From Lachnospira sp. UBA2821 (lineage in GTDB: Bacteria > Bacillota > Clostridia > Lachnospirales > Lachnospiraceae), in assembly GCA_002351535.1 (NCBI GenBank), contig DEGR01000013.1, positions 1 to 64,000 on the forward strand: a stretch of DNA of 64,000 nucleotides. The letters are read 5' to 3'. Positions 34,443 through 43,347 of the stretch are shown here, piece by piece. Positions within the stretch are counted from its first letter, which is position 1. Each line of letters opens with the position of its first letter. Under the pieces are notes generated by a model, which made no database searches, was not told the origin of the DNA, and saw only the letters and a program-made list of their open reading frames with translations. The position numbers and the translations under genes are program-made.

Positions 34443-35150
34443 ATGGTATCAATTGAGAAAGAGTTAAAAGAAAATTCATACCCTGGAAGAGGTATAATTA
34501 TTGGAAAATCCAAAGATGGAAGCAAGGCTGTTACGGCATATTTTATTATGGGAAGAAGTGAGAACAGCAGAAACAGGGTATTTGTCCAGGATGGAGAGGG
34601 AATAAGAACTCAGGCGTTTGACCCATCTAAATTAAGTGACCCAAGTCTTATTATTTATGCACCTGTGCGTGTTCTTGGTAATAAGACAATAGTGACAAAT
34701 GGTGATCAGACTGATACCATATATGAACTTATGGATAAACAGCTCACATTTGAGCAGGCATTAAGGACAAGGGAGTTTGAACCGGATTCACCTAACTACA
34801 CACCTAGAATCTCAGGTATTATGCATGTAGAAGATGGTAAGTTTAATTATGCAATGTCAATATTAAAGAGCGATAATGGTAATCCTGATTCATGCAACAG
34901 ATATACATTTGCTTACGAGAACTGCCCGGCAGGAGAGGGACATTTCATACATACATATATGTGTGACGGTAATCCGCTTCCAAGCTTTAGCGGTGAGCCA
35001 AAGCTTATTGAGATATCTGATAATATGCAGGAATTCACAGATATGCTCTGGAACAGTCTTAATGAGGATAATAAAGTGTCATTATTCGTAAGATACATCG
35101 ATATCGCAACAGGAAAATACGAGAGCACAATAGTTAACAAGAATAAATAA
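34443..35150 (+). CDS. IMP cyclohydrolase (stand-alone)
   Basis: Closes the ring of FAICAR to give IMP, the last step of purine synthesis; 235 aa. The sequence matches the stand-alone IMP cyclohydrolase family first known as archaeal PurO (PF07826): YPGRGIIIGKSKDG, AYFIMGRSENSRNR and TNGDQTDTIY. The start ATG follows GGAGGTTAATT. It is not the N-terminal domain of bifunctional PurH. The gene for the preceding step, AICAR formyltransferase, lies 112 bp downstream in the same direction, so the two replace one bifunctional PurH. Confidence 0.9.
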   Translation: MVSIEKELKENSYPGRGIIIGKSKDGSKAVTAYFIMGRSENSRNRVFVQDGEGIRTQAFDPSKLSDPSLIIYAPVRVLGNKTIVTNGDQTDTIYELMDKQLTFEQALRTREFEPDSPNYTPRISGIMHVEDGKFNYAMSILKSDNGNPDSCNRYTFAYENCPAGEGHFIHTYMCDGNPLPSFSGEPKLIEISDNMQEFTDMLWNSLNEDNKVSLFVRYIDIATGKYESTIVNKNK

Positions 35151-35178
35151 ATTAAAAAGAGTAATTGGCAAGAATGAA

Positions 35179-35262
35179 TATGGCAGAACTGAAAACGCAC
35201 ATGCAGATTTCAGTTCGCAGTTCGCATCTTCGCAATGAATTGCTTAGAAATGAGGATAAAAA
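35179..35262 (+). promoter_or_regulatory. Hairpin leader of AICAR transformylase gene, shared with tilS
   Basis: TATGGCAGAACTGAAA begins a leader with the stem GAACTGAAA (35186-35194) / TTTCAGTTC (35208-35216). After it come CTTCGCAATGAATTGCTTAG and AAATGAGGAT. The same layout with changed but still pairing stem bases occurs before tilS (60388-60464). GCAAT-GA-ATTGC is a second small hairpin. Confidence 0.6.
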
Positions 35263-36441
35263 ATGAAAGAATTAGAGTTAAAATATGGATGTAATCCTAA
35301 CCAGAAACCTTCAAGAATTTACATGGAAGAGGGAGAACTTCCTATAAAAGTTCGCTGCGGAAAACCGGGATATATTAATTTTCTTGATGCATTTAACGGA
35401 TGGCAGCTTGTATCAGAGCTTAAGAAAGCTACAGGACTTCCGGCAGCAACTTCGTTTAAGCATGTATCACCTGCAGGTGCAGCAGTTGGACTTCCACTTT
35501 CAGATGTAGAGAAGAAGATATACTGGGTAGATGACATGGATGTAGAATTTACACCATTGGCAAATGCCTATATCAGAGCAAGAGGTGCAGACAGAATGTC
35601 TTCATTTGGTGATTTTATATCTTTATCAGATGTGTGTGATAAGGAGACAGCTCTTGTTATTAAGAGAGAGGTTTCAGATGGTGTTATTGCACCGGGATAT
35701 ACAGATGAGGCTCTTGAAATTCTTAAATCTAAGAAAAAAGGCAATTACAATGTAATTGAGATAGACCCTTCGTATAAACCAAAGGCACTTGAGCGTAAAG
35801 AAGTATTTGGAATTACATTTGAGCAGGGAAGAAATGAACTCGTAATTGATGATAATTTCTTCAGTAATATCGTTACAGAGAGTAAGGAACTTACAGAGCA
35901 GGCAAAGATTGATCTGGCAATTGCAATGATAACACTTAAGTATACACAGTCTAATTCTGTGTGTTATGTAAAAGGCGGACAGGCAATCGGTATCGGAGCA
36001 GGACAGCAGTCAAGAATTCATTGTACAAGACTTGCAGGACAGAAGGCAGATAACTGGTTCCTTCGTCAGTCACCTAAGGTTCTTGGACTTCAGTTCGTAG
36101 ATGGACTTGGAAGGGCAAACAGAGATAATGCCATTGACGTATATATTGGAGATGAATGTCAGGATGTTCTTGCAGAAGGTGAGTGGCAGAAAGTATTTAA
36201 AGTTAAGCCGGAGGAATTCACAAGAGAAGAAAAGAGGGCATGGCTTGATAAGAATACAGATGTTGCACTTGGTTCAGATGCATTTTTCCCATTTGGAGAT
36301 AATGTAGAAAGAGCACACAAGAGTGGCGTTAAATATATTGCACAGCCGGGTGGTTCTATCAGAGATGATAATGTTATAGAGACATGTAACAAATACGGAA
36401 TCACAATGAGCTTCACAGGTCTCAGACTTTTTCACCATTAA
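35263..36441 (+). CDS. purH: AICAR formyltransferase (stand-alone PurH C-terminal domain)
   Basis: Transfers a formyl group from 10-formyl-THF to AICAR in purine synthesis; 392 aa. The family segment SFKHVSPAGAAVG carries the catalytic K66-H67. QSNSVCYVKGGQAIGIGAGQ and SDAFFPFGDN are also typical. The usual N-terminal IMP cyclohydrolase domain of bifunctional PurH is absent, and that activity is supplied by the separate upstream gene. Length fits the transformylase-only form found in several clostridia-related bacteria. Confidence 0.92.
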   Translation: MKELELKYGCNPNQKPSRIYMEEGELPIKVRCGKPGYINFLDAFNGWQLVSELKKATGLPAATSFKHVSPAGAAVGLPLSDVEKKIYWVDDMDVEFTPLANAYIRARGADRMSSFGDFISLSDVCDKETALVIKREVSDGVIAPGYTDEALEILKSKKKGNYNVIEIDPSYKPKALERKEVFGITFEQGRNELVIDDNFFSNIVTESKELTEQAKIDLAIAMITLKYTQSNSVCYVKGGQAIGIGAGQQSRIHCTRLAGQKADNWFLRQSPKVLGLQFVDGLGRANRDNAIDVYIGDECQDVLAEGEWQKVFKVKPEEFTREEKRAWLDKNTDVALGSDAFFPFGDNVERAHKSGVKYIAQPGGSIRDDNVIETCNKYGITMSFTGLRLFHH

Positions 36442-36498
36442 TCAGCTAATCAGCAGTTTTATAAGAAACGATAAAATCGTTTCGGAATGGAGGCAGAT

Positions 36499-36699
36499 AT
36501 GGAGATATCAGGAATTTCATTATCGACACCTCTTATGGCAATATCAGATGCCGGACAGGGGTCGTTACAGGAAGCAGTAGGAATCAAGATGTTGTCTAAA
36601 CAGATTGACATGGCAGATGCTGCGGGTGCAGGAATGGTTAAGATGATGGAGCAGTCGGTTAATCCGTATGTGGGAGGCAATTTTGACCAGTATGCATAG
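36499..36699 (+). CDS. YjfB-like putative motility protein
   Basis: 66-aa protein starting at ATG 36499 after GGAGGCAGAT. The body (MEISGISLSTPLMA, then VGIKMLSKQIDMADAAGAGM, then MMEQSVNPYVGGNFDQYA) resembles the short YjfB family, annotated as putative motility protein; its real function is unknown. An upstream in-frame ATG is part of the ribosome binding site. It ends before a bidirectional terminator. No flagellar genes are in the window. Confidence 0.65.
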   Translation: MEISGISLSTPLMAISDAGQGSLQEAVGIKMLSKQIDMADAAGAGMVKMMEQSVNPYVGGNFDQYA

Positions 36700-36745
36700 G
36701 GGGTAATGTAATAACCACATAGGCAGCATTCATACAATTAAAAAA

Positions 36746-36807
36746 AGCAGGGCATAGAATGGAGCATATCAGTTTATTATGATAGCTGTTCTATGTCCTG
36801 CTTTTTA
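36746..36807. terminator. Bidirectional terminator
   Basis: AGCAGGGCATAGAA pairs with TTCTATGTCCTGCT (one G-T type mismatch) around a 34-nt partly paired loop. It is flanked by A6 on the left and TTTTTA on the right, and separates the YjfB-like gene from the convergent minus-strand operon. Confidence 0.85.
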
Positions 36808-36826
36808 TGTATAGTGTTTGTAGTGA

Positions 36827-38116
36827 TTACAATTTTTTACAATACCCAACATCTTCTTTTGTAATCTCTTTATCACTGTATCTTGCTTTCTCGTATAAAG
36901 CAGTAATATCTCCGACAGAGTCTCTCGAATCATTGGAAACGGTATTGATGGCATGCTCTATTTCATGTGGTGTGTTGCTCTTTTTTATTGCAAGATTAAC
37001 ATTTTTCTTAATGATGGTGTTAATCTTATTCTTATACATTTTTCTTATTTTTTCATTATTTGACATAGAAGTAAATATGTTTCGGAGCTTTCTTTTACTT
37101 TTGAGCTTAACGACTTTATCCGTGCTTTCGTCAGGTGTGTCATCCGGGTCATCAAATTTCTTTTTATGCATGTTTGAGCGTAAGAAAGAGTATATGCCAT
37201 ATATTATAGCAAATGCAATTGCGCAGTATACTATAACCTGAAGTACATTAAACATTGCTTCAAATAAAGGGTTCGATTTTTGTAATGGCTGTATTGCTGC
37301 CTGATTGTTTGGCAATAGTGGTGTCTCTTCCGTAGGCTGGCTGTGTACCGTGCCTTTGTTGTTAAACATCATAAGGATTGCAACAATTCCTGAACCTATA
37401 AGTTTGAAAAAACTTCCGACAATGTTAAATGGTGTATCAAAGAATACCAGTCCAATACCGCAGCATATGAAAAAGATAAAGCATGCAAACAGTATAATCA
37501 TGAATGTGTTTATTTTATATTGTGAGTTTTCGACTTTCTTATTACTTCCCAGTGCACTTTGGATATTTACAATAATTTTTTCAAAATATCTGTTAAGCAT
37601 TGATAATATGAAGAATACAACACCGCAAATATATACTATACATGCTGAAGTTTTCGATATCCCATAGTAACAGTGAAAAAATATGCCTATGTATATAATT
37701 ATAAGTTCCGATGGCATTTCTATGGCACACGTTCCTTTTTGAATTTCTTCCTTTTTCCAATAATTTATTGCAGAATATATTACAAAAAACCAGATACACG
37801 CAAGCGGAATAAGTGCATACAGATGAATCTGTGCAATAAAAGGAAGTATAAGGGGAAGTGTATGACCGCCAAGATAAATTAATACATTTGAACATTTATA
37901 TCGTAGTAGTAAATCTGTAAATATAAGTATAATTACAAATGCAATTCCTAATAGAATGGAATAATAATCAGTATCTGCATGGCCTGCTTTTTCGGACGAA
38001 GTTGTTGCATTGCTCATAATTGAAAAAACATAAATGTAAAGGGTGGACAATGTTATAACAGCACTTGCCGATGAAATTATGTCATGCGTCAGAAATGTTT
38101 TTTTATTATCTTTCAT
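36827..38116 (-). CDS. Multi-pass membrane protein with DUF4129-like C-terminus
   Basis: 429 aa with about nine hydrophobic segments (two near the N-terminus, a cluster at about 55-190, two around 205-250 and one near 305-325), then a cytoplasmic Lys-rich tail. The tail ends ITALYEKARYSDKEITKEDV, the pattern of DUF4129 tails found on transglutaminase-associated proteins. It is the last gene of a MoxR-DUF58-membrane protein operon, starting on the base after the DUF58 stop. In such operons the membrane protein is often a transglutaminase; no transglutaminase core is visible here. Function unknown. Confidence 0.7.
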   Translation of the reverse strand: MKDNKKTFLTHDIISSASAVITLSTLYIYVFSIMSNATTSSEKAGHADTDYYSILLGIAFVIILIFTDLLLRYKCSNVLIYLGGHTLPLILPFIAQIHLYALIPLACIWFFVIYSAINYWKKEEIQKGTCAIEMPSELIIIYIGIFFHCYYGISKTSACIVYICGVVFFILSMLNRYFEKIIVNIQSALGSNKKVENSQYKINTFMIILFACFIFFICCGIGLVFFDTPFNIVGSFFKLIGSGIVAILMMFNNKGTVHSQPTEETPLLPNNQAAIQPLQKSNPLFEAMFNVLQVIVYCAIAFAIIYGIYSFLRSNMHKKKFDDPDDTPDESTDKVVKLKSKRKLRNIFTSMSNNEKIRKMYKNKINTIIKKNVNLAIKKSNTPHEIEHAINTVSNDSRDSVGDITALYEKARYSDKEITKEDVGYCKKL

Positions 38117-39259
38117 CTACTGCTCCACCTCCCATTTTATAATGCCCGACATGTCTGTGACGGATATGTTTTCTGCCATAAAATCCTTTTCGATATTTAC
38201 ATCTTTATACTCCGGAACTATGAAATAACAGGAAATTCCCTGCCCGGTCAGTTCGTTATAACATTTCACAAGCTCAGGTGTTCTGCTGTTAGATATTATT
38301 ATATAATAAGAATAATTATCAGAATGTTCGAGTGTATCTCTGAGAATTGACACAAAACTGCTGTTATCGCAGGATGTGTCTATTCTTGCAAGTGAGATGT
38401 CAATAGCTTTCATATGTTCATTTCCCTGTCCGGCGGGCTGATAGATATTAGAACCTGTATATCTGTCAATGCCGTTAGAGGTAACGCTTACAGGGATTTC
38501 GGTCCGGATGAATTTTTCAGATAATGAACTGGCAATTCGTATGGCTGTTTCTACCAAAATCTCTGACTTTGAATACAGGTGTGTGTCGAGATTGAGCAGA
38601 ATATGTACAGTCTGTGATGATGTCATAAAAAATGTATTGACCTGCAGAATATTGTTTCTGGCTGAACTTTTCCAGTTGATATTTCTTATGTTATCGTATG
38701 GCTGATATGGTCTTATTCCACGAAATTCAAACGGGTCTTCAACAAGTGTTCTCTGGGTTGCATAACTTCCTGTTATTGTGTTGAAAGGTATATCGAATGC
38801 CGAAACGTCAATTTTAGCAGGATATACATATATGATGTTTGAATTAGGAGCATTGTCATTAAATGTTTTCTGCATGAATAAATCATAGCAGACAAGACTT
38901 AAATCATTCATGTAATAACAGCCACGTCTGCTGCACATGAAGTTGAGATTTCTTGTTATCTGCTGGTTTCCCATAACCGAAAACACATCATCTCTATAGT
39001 AGTAGTCAGTTACCGAAGAATTTTCTTCGTTTTTGAACAAAAAGGTTCTAGGTGTGTTTAATTTTACATGAAGCATTGGGAGGGGAAGAGACTTGTTATT
39101 GGTTATTATTTCAATCAGAGTGTTACTCTCACCCTCTATGCATTCCTTATGTTCAAAATGTATTTTTACATTAAGGTGCCTGTTCCAGTATCTGGCATAA
39201 ATAAAGCTTTGAAGCCAGTAAAGCACCAGAGCGCAGGCTATTGCAAGAATAAGTAACAT
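38117..39259 (-). CDS. DUF58 domain-containing protein
   Basis: 380 aa: an N-terminal membrane helix (about 2-18) is followed by a beta-rich region and the DUF58 signature DPFEFRGIRPYQPYDNIRNI then NWKSSAR (about residues 176-202). A von Willebrand A-like fold is expected in the C-terminal half. DUF58 proteins almost always travel with MoxR AAA ATPases, as here, and are thought to act with them in maturing or assembling surface protein complexes. The gene is directly followed by the DUF4129-like membrane gene. Confidence 0.88.
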   Translation of the reverse strand: MLLILAIACALVLYWLQSFIYARYWNRHLNVKIHFEHKECIEGESNTLIEIITNNKSLPLPMLHVKLNTPRTFLFKNEENSSVTDYYYRDDVFSVMGNQQITRNLNFMCSRRGCYYMNDLSLVCYDLFMQKTFNDNAPNSNIIYVYPAKIDVSAFDIPFNTITGSYATQRTLVEDPFEFRGIRPYQPYDNIRNINWKSSARNNILQVNTFFMTSSQTVHILLNLDTHLYSKSEILVETAIRIASSLSEKFIRTEIPVSVTSNGIDRYTGSNIYQPAGQGNEHMKAIDISLARIDTSCDNSSFVSILRDTLEHSDNYSYYIIISNSRTPELVKCYNELTGQGISCYFIVPEYKDVNIEKDFMAENISVTDMSGIIKWEVEQ

Positions 39260-39282
39260 GTATTTTCTTACCTCCGGTCAGT

Positions 39283-40239
39283 TTATCGTGCTGTCCATTC
39301 CTCTGTTGGAACAGTTATGTTATCAATTATATTTTGTATTAATGCCGATTTGTTGGAGTTCTTAGCCATGTTAGAGTAAGATATTATTCTGTGGGAGAGC
39401 ACAGGTGAAGCAAGTGCTTTGATATCATCAGGAATAACATAATCCCTTCCATGAATGGCTGCAAATACCTGTGATGCCTTTAAAAGTGCAAGCGTTCCTC
39501 TTGGACTTACTCCTGATGATATAGTTGTAGATGTACGGGTTGCCTGCACGATATCCGCAATATATTTTCTTATTACCGGATGGACATATATTGTCCTTGC
39601 GATTTCTCCCATCATAAATATTTCTTCCTTTGAGCAAACAGGTGCAATATTTTCAAGAGGATTATCAGATATAAATCTGTCCATAATGAGAATTTCTTCT
39701 TCAGGTGTTGGGAATCCCATCGATAACTGCATCATGAATCTGTCCATCTGGGCTTCAGGAAGTGCGAATGTTCCGGCTGTTTCTACCGGGTTCTGTGTTG
39801 CGATAACAAGAAATGGTGAATCGAGAGACATTGTCTTACCGTCAATTGTAACCTGTTTTTCTTCCATACATTCAAGCAGGCTTGATTGTGTTCGCGGAGT
39901 TGCACGGTTTATCTCGTCCGCAAGAAGAATATTAGTGAAAACAGGTCCGGGAACGAATGTGAATTTATGGGTGTCCTGATTGAAAATATTGAGTCCGGTT
40001 ATATCTGATGGAAGCAAATCCGGAGTGAACTGTATTCTGTTAAAGCTTCCTGATATTGATCTGGCAAGGGATTTGGCAAGCATAGTTTTGCCGGTTCCGG
40101 GTACATCTTCAAGAAGAACATGTCCACCTGCAATAACAGATGTGATTATCAGTTCTATAACAGATTCTTTTCCGATAATGATTTTGTTTATATTCTGTTT
40201 TATGTTTTCTGCAATATTCTGGAATTCTTTAATATTCAT
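39283..40239 (-). CDS. MoxR-family AAA+ ATPase
   Basis: 318-aa chaperone-like ATPase. ATG 40239 follows GAAATGAGGTTTAAA; a longer upstream reading lacks a ribosome binding site. Walker A is EDVPGTGKTMLAKS, Walker B is ILLADEINR, and the sensor segment is TQNPVETAGTFALPEAQMDR, all typical of MoxR. First gene of the operon with DUF58 and the DUF4129-like protein, spaced by 23 bp. Its promoter must lie in or beside the hairpin element that starts 46 bp upstream. Confidence 0.93.
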   Translation of the reverse strand: MNIKEFQNIAENIKQNINKIIIGKESVIELIITSVIAGGHVLLEDVPGTGKTMLAKSLARSISGSFNRIQFTPDLLPSDITGLNIFNQDTHKFTFVPGPVFTNILLADEINRATPRTQSSLLECMEEKQVTIDGKTMSLDSPFLVIATQNPVETAGTFALPEAQMDRFMMQLSMGFPTPEEEILIMDRFISDNPLENIAPVCSKEEIFMMGEIARTIYVHPVIRKYIADIVQATRTSTTISSGVSPRGTLALLKASQVFAAIHGRDYVIPDDIKALASPVLSHRIISYSNMAKNSNKSALIQNIIDNITVPTEEWTAR

Positions 40240-40284
40240 TTTAAACCTCATTTCTTCTGTTATGAAATAATCTGCAAATATCCC

Positions 40285-40820
40285 GAACTTTCTGTAGTGA
40301 AATATGCATTTATTGTATGGTCTGCACCGGATATTAATATCACAACCTGCCATAAATTGCTAATTTGTCGATGCCGGATTTCAGATTATATTATTATTTA
40401 TGCTCATTCGATATTGTACATCTCCGCAAGGGTGTCCGCCCATTACACACACTCGATTTAAGACGTGCCGTGTGTGGGAGTTATGCCGTCCTACGGCTGA
40501 AGCTGGTGCGAAAAATACTCGTTCAAGCGGAAAATGTGCATATTTATATAAACTACATTGCGCGTTTGTATTTTTCGCACCTAATAATCTCTGCCGGAGA
40601 ACGGCATTTACTCCCACCCGGCTAAGGAATCATGAGAGAGTGTGTAATGGGAGGACACCCTCAGCGTCGCTGTCCACTTAGCGAATGAACACAAACTTTA
40701 AGCCAAAATCCGGCATCTGACAAATTCACACAATTTATGCAAAATATTGTGATATTAATACCGTTGCATCCATACATTCATACGTTGCTATATTATGTAA
40801 AATATCACTACAGAAAGTTC
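40285..40820 (+). repeat. Large imperfect-palindrome element, copy B (536 bp)
   Basis: Same orientation as copy C, opposite to copy A. The ends are a perfect 16-bp inverted repeat, GAACTTTCTGTAGTGA at 40285-40300 and its complement at 40805-40820. The apical 14-bp stem GGTGCGAAAAATAC (40505-40518) pairs with 40568-40581. The last two pairs are AC/GT here but CA/TG in copies A and C. Other paired segments are GGTATTAATATCAC near both ends, GTGTGGGAG with CTCCCAC, and GCATCTGACAAATT with AATTTGTCGATGC. It fills the gap between divergent moxR and a small membrane-protein gene. Confidence 0.9.
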
Positions 40821-40929
40821 AAATTAATAAAAATATTATAACATGAACATTTACAAAATAATAGTAATGCATTAAAATGATTTGTGCGAAATATTCCTAA
40901 AAAATGTAAATTAAGAAATGAGGAAAAAG

Positions 40930-41334
40930 ATGGGAAAAAACATTAAAGAGTACAATCGGATGGACAAAAATAAAGAGAAAGAATTTGCACAGCGGGCGAT
41001 GAATTCAATGTATTTTATCATGGCGTTGGGCGTGATGTGTTATTATATTTTGCCAATGTTAAATGTGTTGTATCTTAACGGGAATACAGATGTGTTTACC
41101 TATGTGATGATGTATGTGAATACAGTATATTGTTTTGGAGCATGTTATATACACTCGGCGAAATTTGGATTCAGATGGTATATGCCATTTGCAGTAGGAT
41201 TATTTTTTGTTCCTTCGTGTCTTGTGTTCAGATATATGTCAATGATTGTGTTGGGACTTGTGTATGCTGCGTTGGGATTCTTCGGCGAAGTAGGGGGACA
41301 TGCAATGTACAGACGCAAGTATAAGAAAAGATAA
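40930..41334 (+). CDS. Small integral membrane protein, hypothetical
   Basis: 134 aa, family not recognised. The start is ATG 40930, 5 nt after GAAATGAGGA; an ATG inside that motif is rejected. A charged N-terminus (about 1-25) is followed by four hydrophobic segments (about 26-45, 50-70, 80-98 and 100-118) and a basic end RRKYKKR. The first gene after the hairpin element, 63 bp before a second small membrane protein in the same direction. Confidence 0.7.
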   Translation: MGKNIKEYNRMDKNKEKEFAQRAMNSMYFIMALGVMCYYILPMLNVLYLNGNTDVFTYVMMYVNTVYCFGACYIHSAKFGFRWYMPFAVGLFFVPSCLVFRYMSMIVLGLVYAALGFFGEVGGHAMYRRKYKKR

Positions 41335-41396
41335 GATAAGTTGTATTTTAGAACTATAACTATTATAGAGAATATGTGTTTAGAAATGGAGGATAT

Positions 41397-41600
41397 ATGA
41401 ATAAATTAAAACGATGGATTAAGAGAAATAAAGCATTTTCTATATGGCTTGGCATTATTCTGGGGTATACACTTATAATGCTGCTTATTATAATATTTTT
41501 ATTTAAACCTTCGGACATGAAGAGATTAAGTGACAGTATAGGTGGTGAAGAAGAGACTACAATAGAGACAAGTGTGGAGACACCGGATACATTGAAGTAA
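41397..41600 (+). CDS. Small single-pass membrane protein, hypothetical
   Basis: 67 aa starting at ATG 41397 after AAATGGAGGATAT. It has a basic N-terminus (MNKLKRWIKRNK), one transmembrane helix (about 15-37) and an acidic Thr/Glu-rich tail. That layout places the tail outside by the positive-inside rule. It precedes the pyrophosphatase gene by 12 bp. Function unknown. Confidence 0.68.
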   Translation: MNKLKRWIKRNKAFSIWLGIILGYTLIMLLIIIFLFKPSDMKRLSDSIGGEEETTIETSVETPDTLK

Positions 41601-41612
41601 TGGAGGTTCCAA

Positions 41613-43262
41613 ATGGGTAATAGAAATAACAGTGTTTTTGTTGTGGGACATAAGAATCCTGACACTGATTCCATATGCTCTGCAATAGCATATGCATATT
41701 TGAAAAATCAGTCGGGAAATAAAAATTATGTTCCTAAGAGAGCAGGAGAGATTAACGAGGAGACAAGATATGTCCTTAAGAAGTTCAAGATGACTATTCC
41801 GGGATATATTACGGATGTACGTTCTCAGGTTAAGGATATAGAGATAAGGGAGACAAAGGGCGTCGACCGGACTATTTCACTTAAGAAGGCCTGGTCACTT
41901 ATGAAAGAACTGAATGTTGTAACACTACCGATAACTAAGCATGGAAGGCTTGAAGGGGTAATTACTACTGAGGATATTGCAGAAGCTTACATGGATGTGT
42001 ATGACAGCAATATTCTTTCTACGGCACATACAAAGTTTAGAAATATTGTAGAGACTCTTGACGGTAAAATGATTGTGGGAGACGAGCAGCAATATTATGT
42101 TAAGGGAAAAGTTCTAATTGCAGCAGCGAATCCTGATCTTATGGAAAATTATATAGAAGAAAATGACCTTGTAATTCTTGGAAACAGGTATGAGTCACAG
42201 CTTTGCGCTATTGAGATGAAAGCAGGGTGTATAGTTGTATGTGATGGCGCCGATGTTTCATTGACTATAAGAAAGCTTGCTGAAGAGAATAATTGTACTG
42301 TAATAAGTTCACCTCATGACACATATACTGTGGCCAGACTTATTAATCAGAGTATGGCAATAAGTTACTTTATGAGCAGAGAAGATTTAATAACGTTTAA
42401 GACAGATGAGTTTGTAGATGATATAAAAAGTGTCATGGCAAAAAAAAGATTCAGAGATTTTCCTATACTTAACAAAAAGGGACAGTATATAGGAATGATT
42501 TCAAGAAGAAATCTGTTATCGGCGGCAAAAAAAGAAATTATACTTGTTGACCATAATGAAAAGGGTCAGGCTGTAGATGGTATTGAAGAGGCAGAGATTC
42601 TTGAAATAATTGACCATCACAGACTCGGGGCTATAGAAACGATGTCACCTGTATTTTTCAGAAATCAGCCATTAGGATGTACAGCTACTATTATTTATCA
42701 GTTGTTTCAGGAGAAAAATCAGCAGGTGCCTGAAAACATTGCGGGAATACTTTGTGCCGCAATATTATCTGATACTCTTATGTACCGCTCTCCTACATGT
42801 ACGGATGTGGACAGACAGGCATCGGAGGAACTTGCGAAGATAGCAGGGATAAATGTAGAAGCATTTGCAACAGAAATGTTTAAGGCAGGAAGTAATCTTA
42901 AGAGAAAGTCGGCAGAAGAAATATTCTATCAGGATTTTAAGAAGTTTTCTCTTGAGGGTGTGAATCTCGGAGTAGGACAGATTAACTCAATGACTGCAGA
43001 AGAATTACAGGTTATAAAGAATAAACTTACAGGGTATCTGGAACGTGCCTATCTGGAACATGGAGTTGAGATTATATATTTTATGCTTACTAATATTCTG
43101 GAGGAATCTACGGAGATAATATGTGCGGGAGAGAATTCTGTCGAGTTGTTAGAAGAAACATTTGGTGTGGCTGCAAAAGACGGCTCTGTTACGGTTAAAG
43201 GGATGGTGTCAAGAAAGAAACAGCTTATTCCTGCTATAATGGAGACACTTTCGTCAAGATAA
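41613..43262 (+). CDS. ppaC: Manganese-dependent inorganic pyrophosphatase with CBS and DRTGG domains
   Basis: Hydrolyses pyrophosphate to phosphate; 549 aa against about 310 for the plain family II enzyme. The N-terminal DHH domain carries the metal motif GHKNPDTDS (H13, D17, D19) and the DHH motif is at 334-336. Between them sits a regulatory insert with paired CBS domains (ITTEDIAEAYMDV and GMISRRNLL) and a DRTGG domain. Family knowledge says adenine nucleotides bind the CBS insert and regulate activity. The DHHA2 domain forms the C-terminus. Start after AATGGAGG. Confidence 0.94.
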   Translation: MGNRNNSVFVVGHKNPDTDSICSAIAYAYLKNQSGNKNYVPKRAGEINEETRYVLKKFKMTIPGYITDVRSQVKDIEIRETKGVDRTISLKKAWSLMKELNVVTLPITKHGRLEGVITTEDIAEAYMDVYDSNILSTAHTKFRNIVETLDGKMIVGDEQQYYVKGKVLIAAANPDLMENYIEENDLVILGNRYESQLCAIEMKAGCIVVCDGADVSLTIRKLAEENNCTVISSPHDTYTVARLINQSMAISYFMSREDLITFKTDEFVDDIKSVMAKKRFRDFPILNKKGQYIGMISRRNLLSAAKKEIILVDHNEKGQAVDGIEEAEILEIIDHHRLGAIETMSPVFFRNQPLGCTATIIYQLFQEKNQQVPENIAGILCAAILSDTLMYRSPTCTDVDRQASEELAKIAGINVEAFATEMFKAGSNLKRKSAEEIFYQDFKKFSLEGVNLGVGQINSMTAEELQVIKNKLTGYLERAYLEHGVEIIYFMLTNILEESTEIICAGENSVELLEETFGVAAKDGSVTVKGMVSRKKQLIPAIMETLSSR

Positions 43263-43347
43263 ATTTAGTGGCTAATGTATGGGCTATGCCTTGCATAAAG
43301 TGCGTATTTTTAGTATAATAAAAGGTAGTATTATCAAGGAGGAAAAC

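Noticed and set aside
40365..40681. Open frames of 78-96 codons on both strands inside hairpin element copy B
   Set aside because: They have no ribosome binding site and are not kept in copies A and C, where the same frames contain stops. They arise because the two arms mirror each other.
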